Below are positions 24,418-32,429 of a stretch of 54,300 nt of DNA, in pieces (within the stretch, counting starts at the first letter, position 1; every line of letters begins with the position of its first letter). The translations under genes and the position numbers were made by a program. This stretch comes from a virus. Under the pieces are notes generated by a model. The model worked only from the letters and a program-made list of their open reading frames with translations, did not search any database and was not told the origin of the DNA. The stretch spans positions 1 to 54,300 of IMG/VR virus record IMGVR_UViG_3300047462_000784; one strand, written 5' to 3'.

Positions 24418-24795
24418 TTAGCCGTTTTCTGCATCCAGTTTTTGCTTTAACGCCTCGAATCCCATCAGCAGCTTGTGCTGCTCCGCCGTCAGTCCGTTGA
24501 CGCGTACCGGCTCTTCCTGACTGGTTTTCTGTTCCTTATGAAGATCAGCAAATATCAGGAAATCGCTTAATGCATAGGGTACCGGTCGCTTCCCACTGTC
24601 ACGGTTTACGTTCGCCAGAATCGACGCCAGATGGGCCTGCAATGCGTCCTGCACGGACAGTCCCCATGGTTCGACGCTGTAGAATTCCTGCCAGTTCAAA
24701 TATTCCGCCATCGGCATGGCTTCGATGTCGCCCAATGTCTTTCCGAGAGCGAGCGCCAGCCTGTGTTTGAACCTGCGCTCTGGGCAATCCCTCAG
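24418..24795 (-). CDS. tail assembly chaperone T extension (made only by -1 frameshift as G-T)
   Basis: 125 codons read in the -1 frame after the slippery site. The frame opens at the slip with LRDCPERRFKHRLALALGKT, followed by LGDIEAMPMAEYLNWQEFY, a typical tail-chaperone T start. It has no credible start of its own; TTG at 24735 lies within the conserved region. The fused G-T product would be about 235 residues. Known: in λ and relatives the GT fusion and free G bind the tape measure in a fixed ratio during tail tube assembly. Confidence 0.88.
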   Translation of the reverse strand: MRDCPERRFKHRLALALGKTLGDIEAMPMAEYLNWQEFYSVEPWGLSVQDALQAHLASILANVNRDSGKRPVPYALSDFLIFADLHKEQKTSQEEPVRVNGLTAEQHKLLMGFEALKQKLDAENG

Positions 24796-25124
24796 TTTTT
24801 TGCGTCGACAACCTTCTTGAAGCCGTTGACTTCCAGTGTCTTGCCGACCAGCGCGTCCATAGCGGCGTTGCTGGCCGCCTTCAACGCCGGCATGTCTTCA
24901 TCCGCGAAGACGCGATTTCCGTCGCTGTCCACGACGGACAGCATGACCATGTTCAACCCGAACTGATCTGTCTTGTCATCGCTCTTGAGCACGGACCGAA
25001 GGCTATCGACCTCCGCCACGCTCAACTGCACGATGCCGATGTCGCCAAAGCCATCAATGGCAAGCGAAGTGGTTTTAGGCTTCAGCGCCAGCAGCAGCGC
25101 CGCTTTGTCAATTTGAAGTGCCAT
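24792..25124 (-). CDS. tail assembly chaperone G
   Basis: 110 residues ending VVDAKN-stop. Position between the tail tube and tape-measure genes and the frameshift site at its 3' end identify it as the G chaperone. The sequence is a small α/β domain (VQLSVAEVDSLRSVLKSDDK). ATG at 25124 lies 12 bases after the tail tube stop. Free G is the majority product; a fraction of ribosomes shift to make G-T. Confidence 0.85.
   Translation of the reverse strand: MALQIDKAALLLALKPKTTSLAIDGFGDIGIVQLSVAEVDSLRSVLKSDDKTDQFGLNMVMLSVVDSDGNRVFADEDMPALKAASNAAMDALVGKTLEVNGFKKVVDAKN
24795..24801 (-). promoter_or_regulatory. programmed -1 frameshift slippery site
   Basis: On the minus strand the zero frame reads GCA AAA AAC TGA. 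A-AAA-AAC is a canonical X-XXY-YYZ heptamer placed directly before the G stop codon. Slipping back one base continues with CTG AGG GAT into the T frame. Confidence 0.88.
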
Positions 25125-25136
25125 GGTTTTCCTTAT

Positions 25137-25556
25137 TTAGGTCGTAATGGAAACGCCGGTGATCTTCAGGCTGATGGCGAGATCGAGCTTGCCATCCACC
25201 TTGGCGGTCGGTCCGTCGTACTTGGTGACATAGGCGTTAAAGCTGATCGTGATCGGTGTCGCTGAGCCGCCGAGTATCAGCTGGTAGGGCGACGTCCTTC
25301 CTGCCAGCACGTCGGCGTACAGCGCCTTCTGCACCGCTCCACCCGTGTAGTTGCAGGTCAGCGTAATCGTGCCGGGGTCGAGCAGGCCAGGCACCGATTC
25401 CTTGCCGTCCGACAGCAGGTGCGTGACATCCACCACGGCGACGCTGACACCGCCGAGCTGAATATCGGTGCATTCCTCAATGTCGGCGAAGACGACAGGG
25501 CTGGCCCCGGTACCGTGTTGCAGCCTGGTACCCTGGCTGCGGATGGCATTGGTCAT
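25137..25556 (-). CDS. major tail tube protein
   Basis: 139 residues. N-terminal AIRSQGTRLQHGTGASPVVF with a DIEECTDIQLGG segment and PGLLDPGTITLTCNY are typical of λ-gpV/SPP1-type tail tube proteins. β-rich, ends with SLKITGVSI. Sits between the tail terminator gene and the G chaperone, the standard place. Preceded by a terminator-like hairpin, suggesting that its message is processed or regulated separately. Confidence 0.9.
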   Translation of the reverse strand: MTNAIRSQGTRLQHGTGASPVVFADIEECTDIQLGGVSVAVVDVTHLLSDGKESVPGLLDPGTITLTCNYTGGAVQKALYADVLAGRTSPYQLILGGSATPITISFNAYVTKYDGPTAKVDGKLDLAISLKITGVSITT

Positions 25557-25572
25557 AAATGGCTCCTAAAAT

Positions 25573-25595
25573 GAAAAAGCCGCCCATAGGCGGCC
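25573..25595 (-). terminator. terminator-like hairpin before tail tube gene
   Basis: Minus strand GCCGCC-TATG-GGCGGC followed by TTTTTCAT: six G:C pairs and five U, 16 bases upstream of the tail tube start. Confidence 0.65.
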
Positions 25596-25615
25596 ATCGG
25601 TAGAAAACGAAATGT

Positions 25616-25975
25616 TCAGTCGTAAAACCAGAGCGAAAAATCGGTGCGCTCCCGAAACAGTTTGGTATCAGGTTCGTATGTCGCGCCTTCCGCGATGTGA
25701 ATCGCGCCCAGATCGGGGTTCGCCAGCATGGCTTTCCTGACTTCGTCGCGCAGCACAATGGCGGCAGCCCGCGTATCCGCGTAGACATCAATCTGGAAAT
25801 GCGGATTGGCCAGCCCACTATCGCCTTGCAGGGAATGGACACGCGCACCAGTAATTTTCTGAAAAATGACATACGGCGGCGCGTCGTTTTCCTCCACCCG
25901 GTCCGCACTGATTACGACGTCAGCGAGTGCTGGCCAGCCGCTCAGCGTCTGGAAGATCGCTGCTTCGACGCTCAT
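25616..25975 (-). CDS. tail terminator / completion protein (DUF3168)
   Basis: 119 residues. SVEAAIFQTLSGWPALADVV, an APPYVIFQKI strand, FQIDVYADT and RDEVRKAML are the DUF3168 pattern found in tail terminators (λ gpU role). Overlaps the HK97-gp10-like gene by ATGA. Known: caps the growing tail tube and joins it to the head. Confidence 0.88.
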   Translation of the reverse strand: MSVEAAIFQTLSGWPALADVVISADRVEENDAPPYVIFQKITGARVHSLQGDSGLANPHFQIDVYADTRAAAIVLRDEVRKAMLANPDLGAIHIAEGATYEPDTKLFRERTDFSLWFYD

Positions 25976-26364
25976 TGGGCGTCCCCGATAATGGATGCGA
26001 TGCGCTCGACCATCAATTGCTGGGCCCTGGGTGCGGCCGCCTGCACGCCTGGACGGAAGAAAGGCCGCGCCGGTTGCTTCGACGTGCCGAATTCATCAAA
26101 TATCGCGTAATGCTCCTGCTGGCCTTGCGCACTGTCGTCGACCTGCACAATGGCCGAGGCAGCGTCAATGCTGCTGGTTTCAATGGTGTCGATCGCGCTG
26201 GCGAGGTTGCCGCTTCGTACCGGCGCACGCGCCCGGATTTCAGCTTCGATGACCGTCGCGCCATCAAGGACAATGTCCGGCAACGCGCCCCGCAATTCGT
26301 TGTGCAAGGCGTCGATGCTCGCAGCAAAATCGTCCAGTCCAGTGATTTTCGCTACGTCAGCCAC
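25972..26364 (-). CDS. HK97 gp10-like tail/head-tail protein
   Basis: 130 residues from GTG at 26364, preferred because TTGGAG lies six bases before it and it overlaps the upstream stop by eight bases. GLDDFAASIDALHNELRGAL, AEIRARAPVRSGNLASAI and PARPFFRPGV are the HK97 gp10 signatures. Known: this family works at the head-tail connection. A longer reading adds 11 residues from ATG at 26397 without a ribosome site. Confidence 0.88.
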   Translation of the reverse strand: MADVAKITGLDDFAASIDALHNELRGALPDIVLDGATVIEAEIRARAPVRSGNLASAIDTIETSSIDAASAIVQVDDSAQGQQEHYAIFDEFGTSKQPARPFFRPGVQAAAPRAQQLMVERIASIIGDAQ

Positions 26365-26689
26365 GATTGGCTCCAATGGCAACCGCCAGATCCACATACT
26401 CGCGCCCCTGCGTGTCTGGCAATACCGCGGCGATGTTGTAGGTCGCGCCGCGGTACACTACCCGCATTGCGGCCGTGACGTCCTCGCGGTACCGGATGCG
26501 GATACTGGCAATCGCCTTGCTCACTTCAACCTGCCCGGCCATGTATTCCTTGCCACTCAGGTAACGGATATTCGCCCACACCAGCGCAAAGTCAACCCAG
26601 GCAGGCGCGGACTGGCCGAGGCCATCCTTGTCGCCGGATTTGCGTTGTATGGTCACCAGCCGATTGAGACTTCCGGACTGCAGGGTCAT
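26357..26689 (-). CDS. head-tail joining (head closure) protein
   Basis: 110 residues. GSLNRLVTIQRKSGDKDGLG, WVDFALVWANIRYLSGKEY and IRIRYREDVTAAMRVVYRG are typical of the phage head-tail joining family (SPP1 gp16-like). β-barrel pattern. Lies between the connector and HK97 gp10-like genes, as in HK97-type phages. Known role: closes the portal after packaging. Confidence 0.9.
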   Translation of the reverse strand: MTLQSGSLNRLVTIQRKSGDKDGLGQSAPAWVDFALVWANIRYLSGKEYMAGQVEVSKAIASIRIRYREDVTAAMRVVYRGATYNIAAVLPDTQGREYVDLAVAIGANRG

Positions 26690-26711
26690 ACGTAGAGGTC
26701 ACACATAAAGG

Positions 26712-27290
26712 TTACACATAAGAGCGCACGCGATATTCCGCGATCAGGCTGTCGAGGAACGGGTTTGTGACCAGCGCATGCTTGCTCGACACCTCGCTTG
26801 CCGCATCGCGGTTGGCGAACCAGTTGCCGATCTGGAGCTTCATCCAGCGCTTGATGCTGTCAGGGACATCGGACGGCTTGCCGAATCCGGAGACATATTC
26901 AACGGTGACAGCGTCGGGACGCGTTGTGACATCGGGGAATTTGTCGACGCCGGCTCCCGGCGAGATGATCGCGAGTCCGCATGACTCTTCCACGGTGTAA
27001 GCAGCGAGCGTCTGCAGGTTGTTGGCGGCGTCAAAATACTGGATCGACGCAATCGACTTCACACGGCCACGATTCAGATACCATCGGGAGGCCGGGAATC
27101 CCGACAGGGTTTCACGATAGCTGGTGTCGGTCAGGCCGCAGCGCAATTCCGATTCAGCCATCGACTGCACGTCGCTCAGCAGTGCAGTCAGGTCGGCATC
27201 GTGTTCATGCTCGTCGGCGGTCAGGCGTACCTGCAGCCTGGCGTCGTCGAGCGTGAGCGCCGGCACCGGGATGTCAGTCCGGTTGAGCAT
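26712..27290 (-). CDS. gp6-like head-tail connector
   Basis: 192 residues from ATG at 27290, overlapping the upstream gene by 17 bases. PALTLDDARLQVRLTADEHE, then LLSDVQSMAESELR and IKRWMKLQIGNWFANRD match the HK97 gp6-type connector (helical bundle). Known: forms the ring under the portal. The ribosome site is weak and translation is probably coupled to the 75-residue gene before it. Confidence 0.88.
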   Translation of the reverse strand: MLNRTDIPVPALTLDDARLQVRLTADEHEHDADLTALLSDVQSMAESELRCGLTDTSYRETLSGFPASRWYLNRGRVKSIASIQYFDAANNLQTLAAYTVEESCGLAIISPGAGVDKFPDVTTRPDAVTVEYVSGFGKPSDVPDSIKRWMKLQIGNWFANRDAASEVSSKHALVTNPFLDSLIAEYRVRSYV

Positions 27291-27501
27291 TGGCTGTCTT
27301 CGGTTGCACACGCTTTTCCGGCTTGCCGGATTTGCTATCGCTTGATTCAGTCGCAGCGGTTGTTGCTGCCGCTGTGGTCAACGTGGCTGGATCGACAGCG
27401 ACGCCGGCCGCAATCAGTTTGTCCGCAACATCAATTGCGAAATGCGCTGTTTCGCCGGGGTTGTAACTGCGATAGTGCTTCTTGAACTGGATAGATTTCA
27501 T
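27274..27501 (-). CDS. small phage protein between HNH and connector
   Basis: 75 residues from ATG at 27501. KSIQFKKHYRSYNPGETAHF and IDVADKLIAAGVAVD form a short domain, followed by a Thr/Ala/Lys-rich tail. I recognise this type from head-tail regions of other phages but know no function. It overlaps the connector start. The start has a poor ribosome site. Confidence 0.65.
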   Translation of the reverse strand: MKSIQFKKHYRSYNPGETAHFAIDVADKLIAAGVAVDPATLTTAAATTAATESSDSKSGKPEKRVQPKTANAQPD

Positions 27502-27590
27502 GTCTGGTTGGTCGCTTGATGGATGGCTATGCCGGTATGCAATGACGTTGGCGGAACGGTAGGTTGAATCTGTTGATGGTGACGACGTGG

Positions 27591-28154
27591 TCAACCGCAC
27601 TGCGAATTCATTGGTCTGGCCTCGTGTTCGTCTGGGTTGAATTTATTGCTCTTCCTGAAATTTTCCACCGGTGCGAGCAATTGAAGATTCTCTGGTACAT
27701 GCAAGCCGCAAACCAATCGTCCGCACAGCGGAATAAGGTGATCGACATGCATGCCGGTTCTCTTCGCACGCGCATAGATTTCTTTGATTGCGTCCAGATC
27801 TGACCAAGGTGGGGTCGCCTTGTGCTTCATGGCCCTGCGCTTCGCGGTATTGGCGTTGATGATGCCGGCGCTTTTTCGCTTCGTTTCTTTGACTCTTTCT
27901 GGATGCTTCGCCCGATAACGAGCGGCTTTGGTGCTGCCTACCTCGGGTCTTCGTTTCGCATATTCGGCGTTTCGTCTCAGGATGTTTTCCTGGTTGTTGC
28001 GATAATGGGTGGCCCTGTGGATCTTGTGGCATTCGCAGCAGCCAGCATTCATCGTGAATCGCTCGCAAATGTGGCCTCTGCGACATGGCTTTCCGGTGAA
28101 ATACCGGGTCGCGCCGATGCACTTGGCACCCGTCCTGGAAAGGATTTCTTGCAT
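27591..28154 (-). CDS. free-standing HNH homing endonuclease
   Basis: 187 residues. Near the N-terminus YFTGKPCRRGHICER and CCECHK form a zinc site. The middle is very basic and helical (RYRAKHPERVKETKRKSAG). The C-terminal MHVDHLIPLCGRLVCGLHVP and NLQLL...NF..SNKF are the HNH motif of phage homing-type nucleases. It separates the capsid gene from the connector genes, with more A+T-rich codons than its neighbours. Known: such nucleases spread by cutting homologous sites in related phages. Not an essential head gene. Confidence 0.88.
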   Translation of the reverse strand: MQEILSRTGAKCIGATRYFTGKPCRRGHICERFTMNAGCCECHKIHRATHYRNNQENILRRNAEYAKRRPEVGSTKAARYRAKHPERVKETKRKSAGIINANTAKRRAMKHKATPPWSDLDAIKEIYARAKRTGMHVDHLIPLCGRLVCGLHVPENLQLLAPVENFRKSNKFNPDEHEARPMNSQCG

Positions 28155-28267
28155 GAAAGGTAGTCGAAGGCGATTATTTGATCGGGTAGCAGCTAGCGGC
28201 CACCCGACCAGTTATCCGAGGGAGACCTACATCACATATTTAAGACAAAGGGTGTTTGGCGGGACCT

Positions 28268-29668
28268 CTAGCGGTACCACGAGACCCCGTCCAAAATCGC
28301 GATCGCTTCCGCATGGCGCGGCCCGAAATCGTTCTCGGTGATGATGCGGATCAAGGTGAGGTCGCGCTGGAAGGCGGAGACGGTATTGCCGGTCGCGGGA
28401 TCCGTGTACGCAGCATCCATCGATATCGCGACCGACATGTTCATCGATTCGCCGATCACCATTTCGGCGAAGTCGACAAAATAGATTTCGCTTCCGTTGC
28501 CGACTGCACCGGACGAGGACAGGTTGGTCGGGATCTCGGTGGTCATGCCGATCGGGAAGCCACGGAACATGCCGTCGGCGACTTCCGGAAACACCTTGTT
28601 GCCGGTTGTGGTCAGCAAATCTGCAAGGAACTGCACGGAGTCGGGATGCATCAGCCAACCCGGCTTGCGCAAGCGAATATTTGCGCGGCGCAGCGCCAAA
28701 ACGCAACGACCGGCATCATGCATGATGGCTTGCACGAGATCGGAAGCGGCAAGTCCGGTCGTGGGTGTTGCCTTCAGGACGTTTTGTGGCAGACACCAGG
28801 TGCGTAAACCCTTCGGCGTGCTGTTGGTGCCGTCGCCGCGAATGAAGGCGACGTCCTCGGCGTTGGCCATGGAAAACGCCGTATCCTCCACGATCAGCGT
28901 ATCGACACGGGTATCGATGCCGGCGAAACGGATCAGGTCATTGCCGATCGGCACGAGGCAAGCCAGTTTCTTGGCCACCAGTTGCACGTCGTCGAAGCTT
29001 TGCTGCGATACCGGCGCGTCATTGTCGCGTCCAATATAGCCAGCAATTGCGCCGCCAGCCAGGCGCGGGATGGTCAGGTTGCCGTTATTCAGAGGCAACG
29101 ACAGTGGCCCCATGCCGCGCACCACGGCGTTGGGGATCAGACGCTCGATCACGGTTTGCGCCAGCACGGACGGGATCAGCACCGCGCCGCCGGAGGCATT
29201 CACGGAAGACAGCGCCATGGCGACGCCGTCACCGACGCCGTTGGCGCGCATGGTCTTTTTGGCAAACTCGGCGCCGGCCACCAGATTACCTGGCGAATGC
29301 TTGAGCGCAGCGACGATTCCCGAGAATACGCTCATGTTATGAGTGGCCTGCGCAGCGTGGTCCTTTGGTCGCGCATAGGTCTGGCCATAATCTGTTGGCG
29401 CCGCCAGGCCAGCGGCCAGTGCCATAGCTTCGGCCTGCGCCTGTTTGCCGGTTTCCACGCTATCGACCGGGACGGCCGATGCCATGGCGATGCGCTCTGC
29501 GCGATCAAGGGTATCGATCTGCGCGGAAAGCACGGTGAAACGTGCCTCCAGGTCGGCAAATTCAGCGGTTTCCGCCTCGGACAGCAGGGTGGTTTGCGCC
29601 TGGACGGCAAGCTCCTGCACTCGGGTGTTCAATTGGGTGCGTTCGCGTTTCAGTTTCTGGATACTCAT
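28268..29668 (-). CDS. major capsid protein, HK97 family
   Basis: 466 residues from ATG at 29668 with GGAG upstream. Residues 1-110 are helical coiled coil (QKLKRERTQLNTRVQELAVQ), the delta/scaffold domain. From about 150 the HK97 fold is clear: SGGAVLIPSVLAQTVIERLI, LTIPRLAGGAIAGYIGRDND, VPIGNDLIRFAG and PKGLRTWC. Known: the scaffold part is removed by the prohead protease after assembly. Follows the S49 protease gene with two hairpins in the gap, a layout that could raise capsid message stability. Confidence 0.93.
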   Translation of the reverse strand: MSIQKLKRERTQLNTRVQELAVQAQTTLLSEAETAEFADLEARFTVLSAQIDTLDRAERIAMASAVPVDSVETGKQAQAEAMALAAGLAAPTDYGQTYARPKDHAAQATHNMSVFSGIVAALKHSPGNLVAGAEFAKKTMRANGVGDGVAMALSSVNASGGAVLIPSVLAQTVIERLIPNAVVRGMGPLSLPLNNGNLTIPRLAGGAIAGYIGRDNDAPVSQQSFDDVQLVAKKLACLVPIGNDLIRFAGIDTRVDTLIVEDTAFSMANAEDVAFIRGDGTNSTPKGLRTWCLPQNVLKATPTTGLAASDLVQAIMHDAGRCVLALRRANIRLRKPGWLMHPDSVQFLADLLTTTGNKVFPEVADGMFRGFPIGMTTEIPTNLSSSGAVGNGSEIYFVDFAEMVIGESMNMSVAISMDAAYTDPATGNTVSAFQRDLTLIRIITENDFGPRHAEAIAILDGVSWYR

Positions 29669-29683
29669 CGGGACTCCGTTAAA

Positions 29684-29720
29684 AATAAAAAACCCGCCTG
29701 GGCTTGCGCCATAGCGGGTT
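29684..29720 (-). terminator. terminator-like hairpin upstream of capsid gene
   Basis: Minus strand AACCCGC...GCGGGTT stem with a partly paired middle, followed by TTTTTATTTTT. It lies just before the capsid ribosome site. Confidence 0.7.
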
Positions 29721-29766
29721 GGGAATGCCTGACACGCGAACGCGGTCATGGCGAAATCTGGTAAAT

Positions 29767-29800
29767 GAAAGCCGTTAGATCGGTCGAACTGACGGCTTTC
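29767..29800 (-). terminator. second hairpin between protease and capsid genes
   Basis: GAAAGCCGT / ACGGCTTTC arms enclose a 16-base middle that can pair one step further (AG/CT). On the minus strand it is followed by ATTTACC, so the U run is poor. It may be a processing or stability hairpin rather than a terminator. Confidence 0.4.
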
Positions 29801-29811
29801 AGGACAGCGGA

Positions 29812-30783
29812 CTACATGTGAACGCGCAGATTCATGGCGCTTGCTCTGAGGTGTAGCGCCTGGCGCTGCATCTGCATGCGGAAAGCCTGCTGGGTTTGCA
29901 CCGCTCTGGCGTCAACGATGCCTGACGCGATCCGATCAATCGCCTCTTGCGGAGTCTCCAGTCGGTCGGCAAGGCCGGCATCGAGCGCGTCCTGTCCGAA
30001 GTAGAGTGCAGCTTGCGTGTCGATCACCTGTTGCTGGGGTATGGCGCGAAACTGCGCGACGGCACCCGTGAATTGCTGGTAGCTTCTGTTCACCATCTCG
30101 GTCAACTGCTGCAGCGAAGCGTCGGTGAGCGGTTCGTTGGGTGTGAGGTTGTTCTTCATGTCGCCGCAATAAACGGCAGTGATCTTGATACCCATCGCCT
30201 CGTTCATTTTCGAGACATCCATGTGCTGCGCGATCACGCCGATCGAGCCGACGCCGCTGGACTGGCTGACACTGATGTCGTTGCAGGCGGCAGCGAGCAG
30301 GTAGGCGCCGCTCATCGCACTGAAATGAACGATCGCGGTGGTCGGCTTGATCTGGCCAGCGGCGCGGATCTGGTCGGCCAGTTCAAACGCTCCGGTCGCG
30401 GCGCCGCCCGGGCTGTCGATGTCGAACACGATGTGGGCAACGTCCGGATCGGCCAGCGCTGCATTGACCTGCGCGGCAACCGATTCATAGGCAGTCATTT
30501 GCTGGCACAGCTTCAGGTTGCCGGTGCGCGGCACCAGCGGTCCGGCAATCGATATCATCGCGATGCCGGAAGCGGTATCGTCGTCTTCACCATCATCGTC
30601 TTCATCATCGGGGCCGGCGCCCTGCATGGCGGTCCGCGGCAACATCGACGCCGAAGCGTCGGGAAGCAGGTGCGACCGTGCCAGTTCGACGGCCAGTGCC
30701 ATCAGTTCGGGCGTCATCATGTGCGCCCGGTTAAAAATCTGGGAGAGAAGATGCGGGTACATAGGGGAATAAATGCGATTCAT
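29812..30783 (-). CDS. S49-family prohead protease
   Basis: 323 residues. The S49/SppA protease core is clear: FDIDSPGGAATGAFELAD near 120, nucleophile segment FSAMSGAYLLAAACNDI (Ser158), SGVGSIGVIAQHMDVSK near 176 and general-base Lys in CGDMKNNLTP (Lys210). Residues 58-70 are an acidic linker of Asp/Glu. Known: S49 phage proteases trim the capsid scaffold domain. Overlaps the portal stop by ATGA and precedes the capsid gene as expected. Confidence 0.93.
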   Translation of the reverse strand: MNRIYSPMYPHLLSQIFNRAHMMTPELMALAVELARSHLLPDASASMLPRTAMQGAGPDDEDDDGEDDDTASGIAMISIAGPLVPRTGNLKLCQQMTAYESVAAQVNAALADPDVAHIVFDIDSPGGAATGAFELADQIRAAGQIKPTTAIVHFSAMSGAYLLAAACNDISVSQSSGVGSIGVIAQHMDVSKMNEAMGIKITAVYCGDMKNNLTPNEPLTDASLQQLTEMVNRSYQQFTGAVAQFRAIPQQQVIDTQAALYFGQDALDAGLADRLETPQEAIDRIASGIVDARAVQTQQAFRMQMQRQALHLRASAMNLRVHM

Positions 30784-32081
30784 GAGAGCATGGCCTCAAT
30801 GGCGGCAATCTGTTTGTCGGTGGCCCGCGCCGGTTGACCGGCAAGTTGATTGCCAGGCTGCGGCATCCGCGCGTCGGCCATGTTCAGCGGCTGCAGGTAA
30901 ATATCGCCGCCGGCAACCGGCGGCAGGTTCTCCATGCGGCGAATGTCGTTGATCGACATCCAACCCCACTGGCGTGCCTGGGCATAGGCTGCGTAGCGCG
31001 ACGTGATGTCGCCGCGCAACAGGCCGGCGACGCTGAACTGGATGATCATCCCCGCCAGCCGCTCTTCGTCAGACAGGAAGTCCCGCTCCATCGCTTCCTC
31101 GTGGCGTTTCAGCCACGGCATCAGCGTGTAGATCACGAATTCCAGCGACTGTTGCTCGATATTCGAGTGCGTCGCCCGGTCGAGGTCACCCAGCATGTGC
31201 GCCGGGATGCCATAGATGCGGGCAATATCGCGCACGCCGTACTGGCGTGCGGCGATCAGCTGCGCATCCTCGTTGCTCATCGAGAGCGGCTTGAAATCCA
31301 TGCCTTCCTGCAGCAGCGCGACCCGGCCTGCGTTGTCGGTCCCGGCGTATTTCGCGGCCCATTCAGTGGTGATCCGCTCGATACCAGCGGGATCCTTGAT
31401 GGCCGGTGCGCTGGCCGGCCGCGTGATCACGCCCGACAGGTGCGTGCCGTTGCCGAACATCTTGCCGGTATGGCGCTCGGTGCTCAGTGCCACGCCGATG
31501 GCGTCGCGATGCAGCGACACCGGCGAGAGGCCGGTATAGGCATTGTCCGAAATCCAGCGCACATGGTGGATGTCGCGCAAGGGGAACAGTCCCTCGATGC
31601 CGTCCGGTGCGCGCAGGATGCGGTAATACGGCATGCGGTCGACCGGGCTCACCATCACCTGCACGCGGTCGGCGTTGAGCGGATAAAGGCTGTTGACCCG
31701 GCCGCTGCGATCGTAGAATTTCAGTGCGAAGGCATTGCCGCGCAGCCCCAGCGACAGCTGCTTGAATTCGTTGAACTGGAATGGTGTCTGGAACGCGTTC
31801 GGTGCCACGCGCAACAGCGCATAGGCGGGATGATCCCTGACGATCGTGCGGCCATCGTCCGGCGTGGTCTGGTAAAAATTCACTGGTAGTTGCGCCACCG
31901 CTTCGGCCAGGATCGTCACGGCGCGCTGCACGGCGGTGAGCGCAAGCGCAGTCTGCGGCGTCACTACCGCGCCGGAATCGGCGCGGATGCCCCAGCCGCC
32001 AAGAGCGGAACCCAGCCAGCCGCCACTGCCTTGCTGCGTGACGTTGCCGTTGCCGGCAAATACGATGTCGGAAAAGAACAT
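30780..32081 (-). CDS. portal protein, HK97 family
   Basis: 433 residues. ALTAVQRAVTILAEAVAQLP, LNADRVQVMVSPVDRMPYYR, DIHHVRWISDNAYTGLSPV, SNEDAQLIAARQYGVRDIAR and IYGIPAHMLGDLDRATHSN are standard HK97 portal sequence. ATG at 32081 overlaps the preceding small membrane protein stop by one base. Known: forms the dodecameric portal for DNA entry and exit. Confidence 0.95.
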   Translation of the reverse strand: MFFSDIVFAGNGNVTQQGSGGWLGSALGGWGIRADSGAVVTPQTALALTAVQRAVTILAEAVAQLPVNFYQTTPDDGRTIVRDHPAYALLRVAPNAFQTPFQFNEFKQLSLGLRGNAFALKFYDRSGRVNSLYPLNADRVQVMVSPVDRMPYYRILRAPDGIEGLFPLRDIHHVRWISDNAYTGLSPVSLHRDAIGVALSTERHTGKMFGNGTHLSGVITRPASAPAIKDPAGIERITTEWAAKYAGTDNAGRVALLQEGMDFKPLSMSNEDAQLIAARQYGVRDIARIYGIPAHMLGDLDRATHSNIEQQSLEFVIYTLMPWLKRHEEAMERDFLSDEERLAGMIIQFSVAGLLRGDITSRYAAYAQARQWGWMSINDIRRMENLPPVAGGDIYLQPLNMADARMPQPGNQLAGQPARATDKQIAAIEAMLS

Positions 32082-32299
32082 CAGTGATCCTGCATCTTTC
32101 TGGCGCTACGCGCAGCGACCGCCCGTGCGGCCATGAACGACCACATGAGCAGTCCCGCACCCGCGACAATCAATGCCGCAGGCCAGTAGATGAAACCGAT
32201 ACCGGCGACGAACAACGCAAAGCCAGTCAATCCGACCAGAAATGCAATGAGATCGAGATGCGCATTGACCCATGTGGCCAGCTTTTGGTCGGGACTCAT
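32081..32299 (-). CDS. small two-helix membrane protein
   Basis: 72 residues with two strong membrane segments, about 16-35 (LIAFLVGLTGFALFVAGIGF) and 39-56 (PAALIVAGAGLLMWSFM), and a basic C-terminus (ARAVAARSARKMQDH). Starts inside the upstream 32-residue gene (ATGA) and shares a base with the portal start. Not recognised by name. Small membrane proteins are frequent between terminase and portal genes; a role in superinfection exclusion or capsid-membrane contact is possible but unproven. Confidence 0.75.
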   Translation of the reverse strand: MSPDQKLATWVNAHLDLIAFLVGLTGFALFVAGIGFIYWPAALIVAGAGLLMWSFMAARAVAARSARKMQDH

Positions 32300-32394
32300 T
32301 CGACTGTTGCTGCGATCGACGTCGGTACCTGGATAATCCGCCTGCCGGGCAGCCTGTGAAGCCAGCGCAGCACGGTGTACTTGAACTTGCTCAT
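32296..32394 (-). CDS. very small basic protein
   Basis: 32 codons, MSKFKYTVLRWLHRLPGRRI and a short tail. The start at 32394 has GGAG seven bases upstream and the stop overlaps the next start (ATGA), good signs of real translation. Basic and amphipathic. It may be a real small protein or a coupling leader for the membrane protein that follows. Confidence 0.5.
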   Translation of the reverse strand: MSKFKYTVLRWLHRLPGRRIIQVPTSIAATVE

Positions 32395-32429
32395 GATTTC
32401 ACTCCAGGCGCCAGGCAGGCGGAACACAA

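Noticed and set aside
24418-24735. Separate 105-residue gene after the G chaperone
   Set aside because: Its only start is a TTG within a conserved region; the reading frame continues upstream to the slippery site, so it is the T part of G-T.
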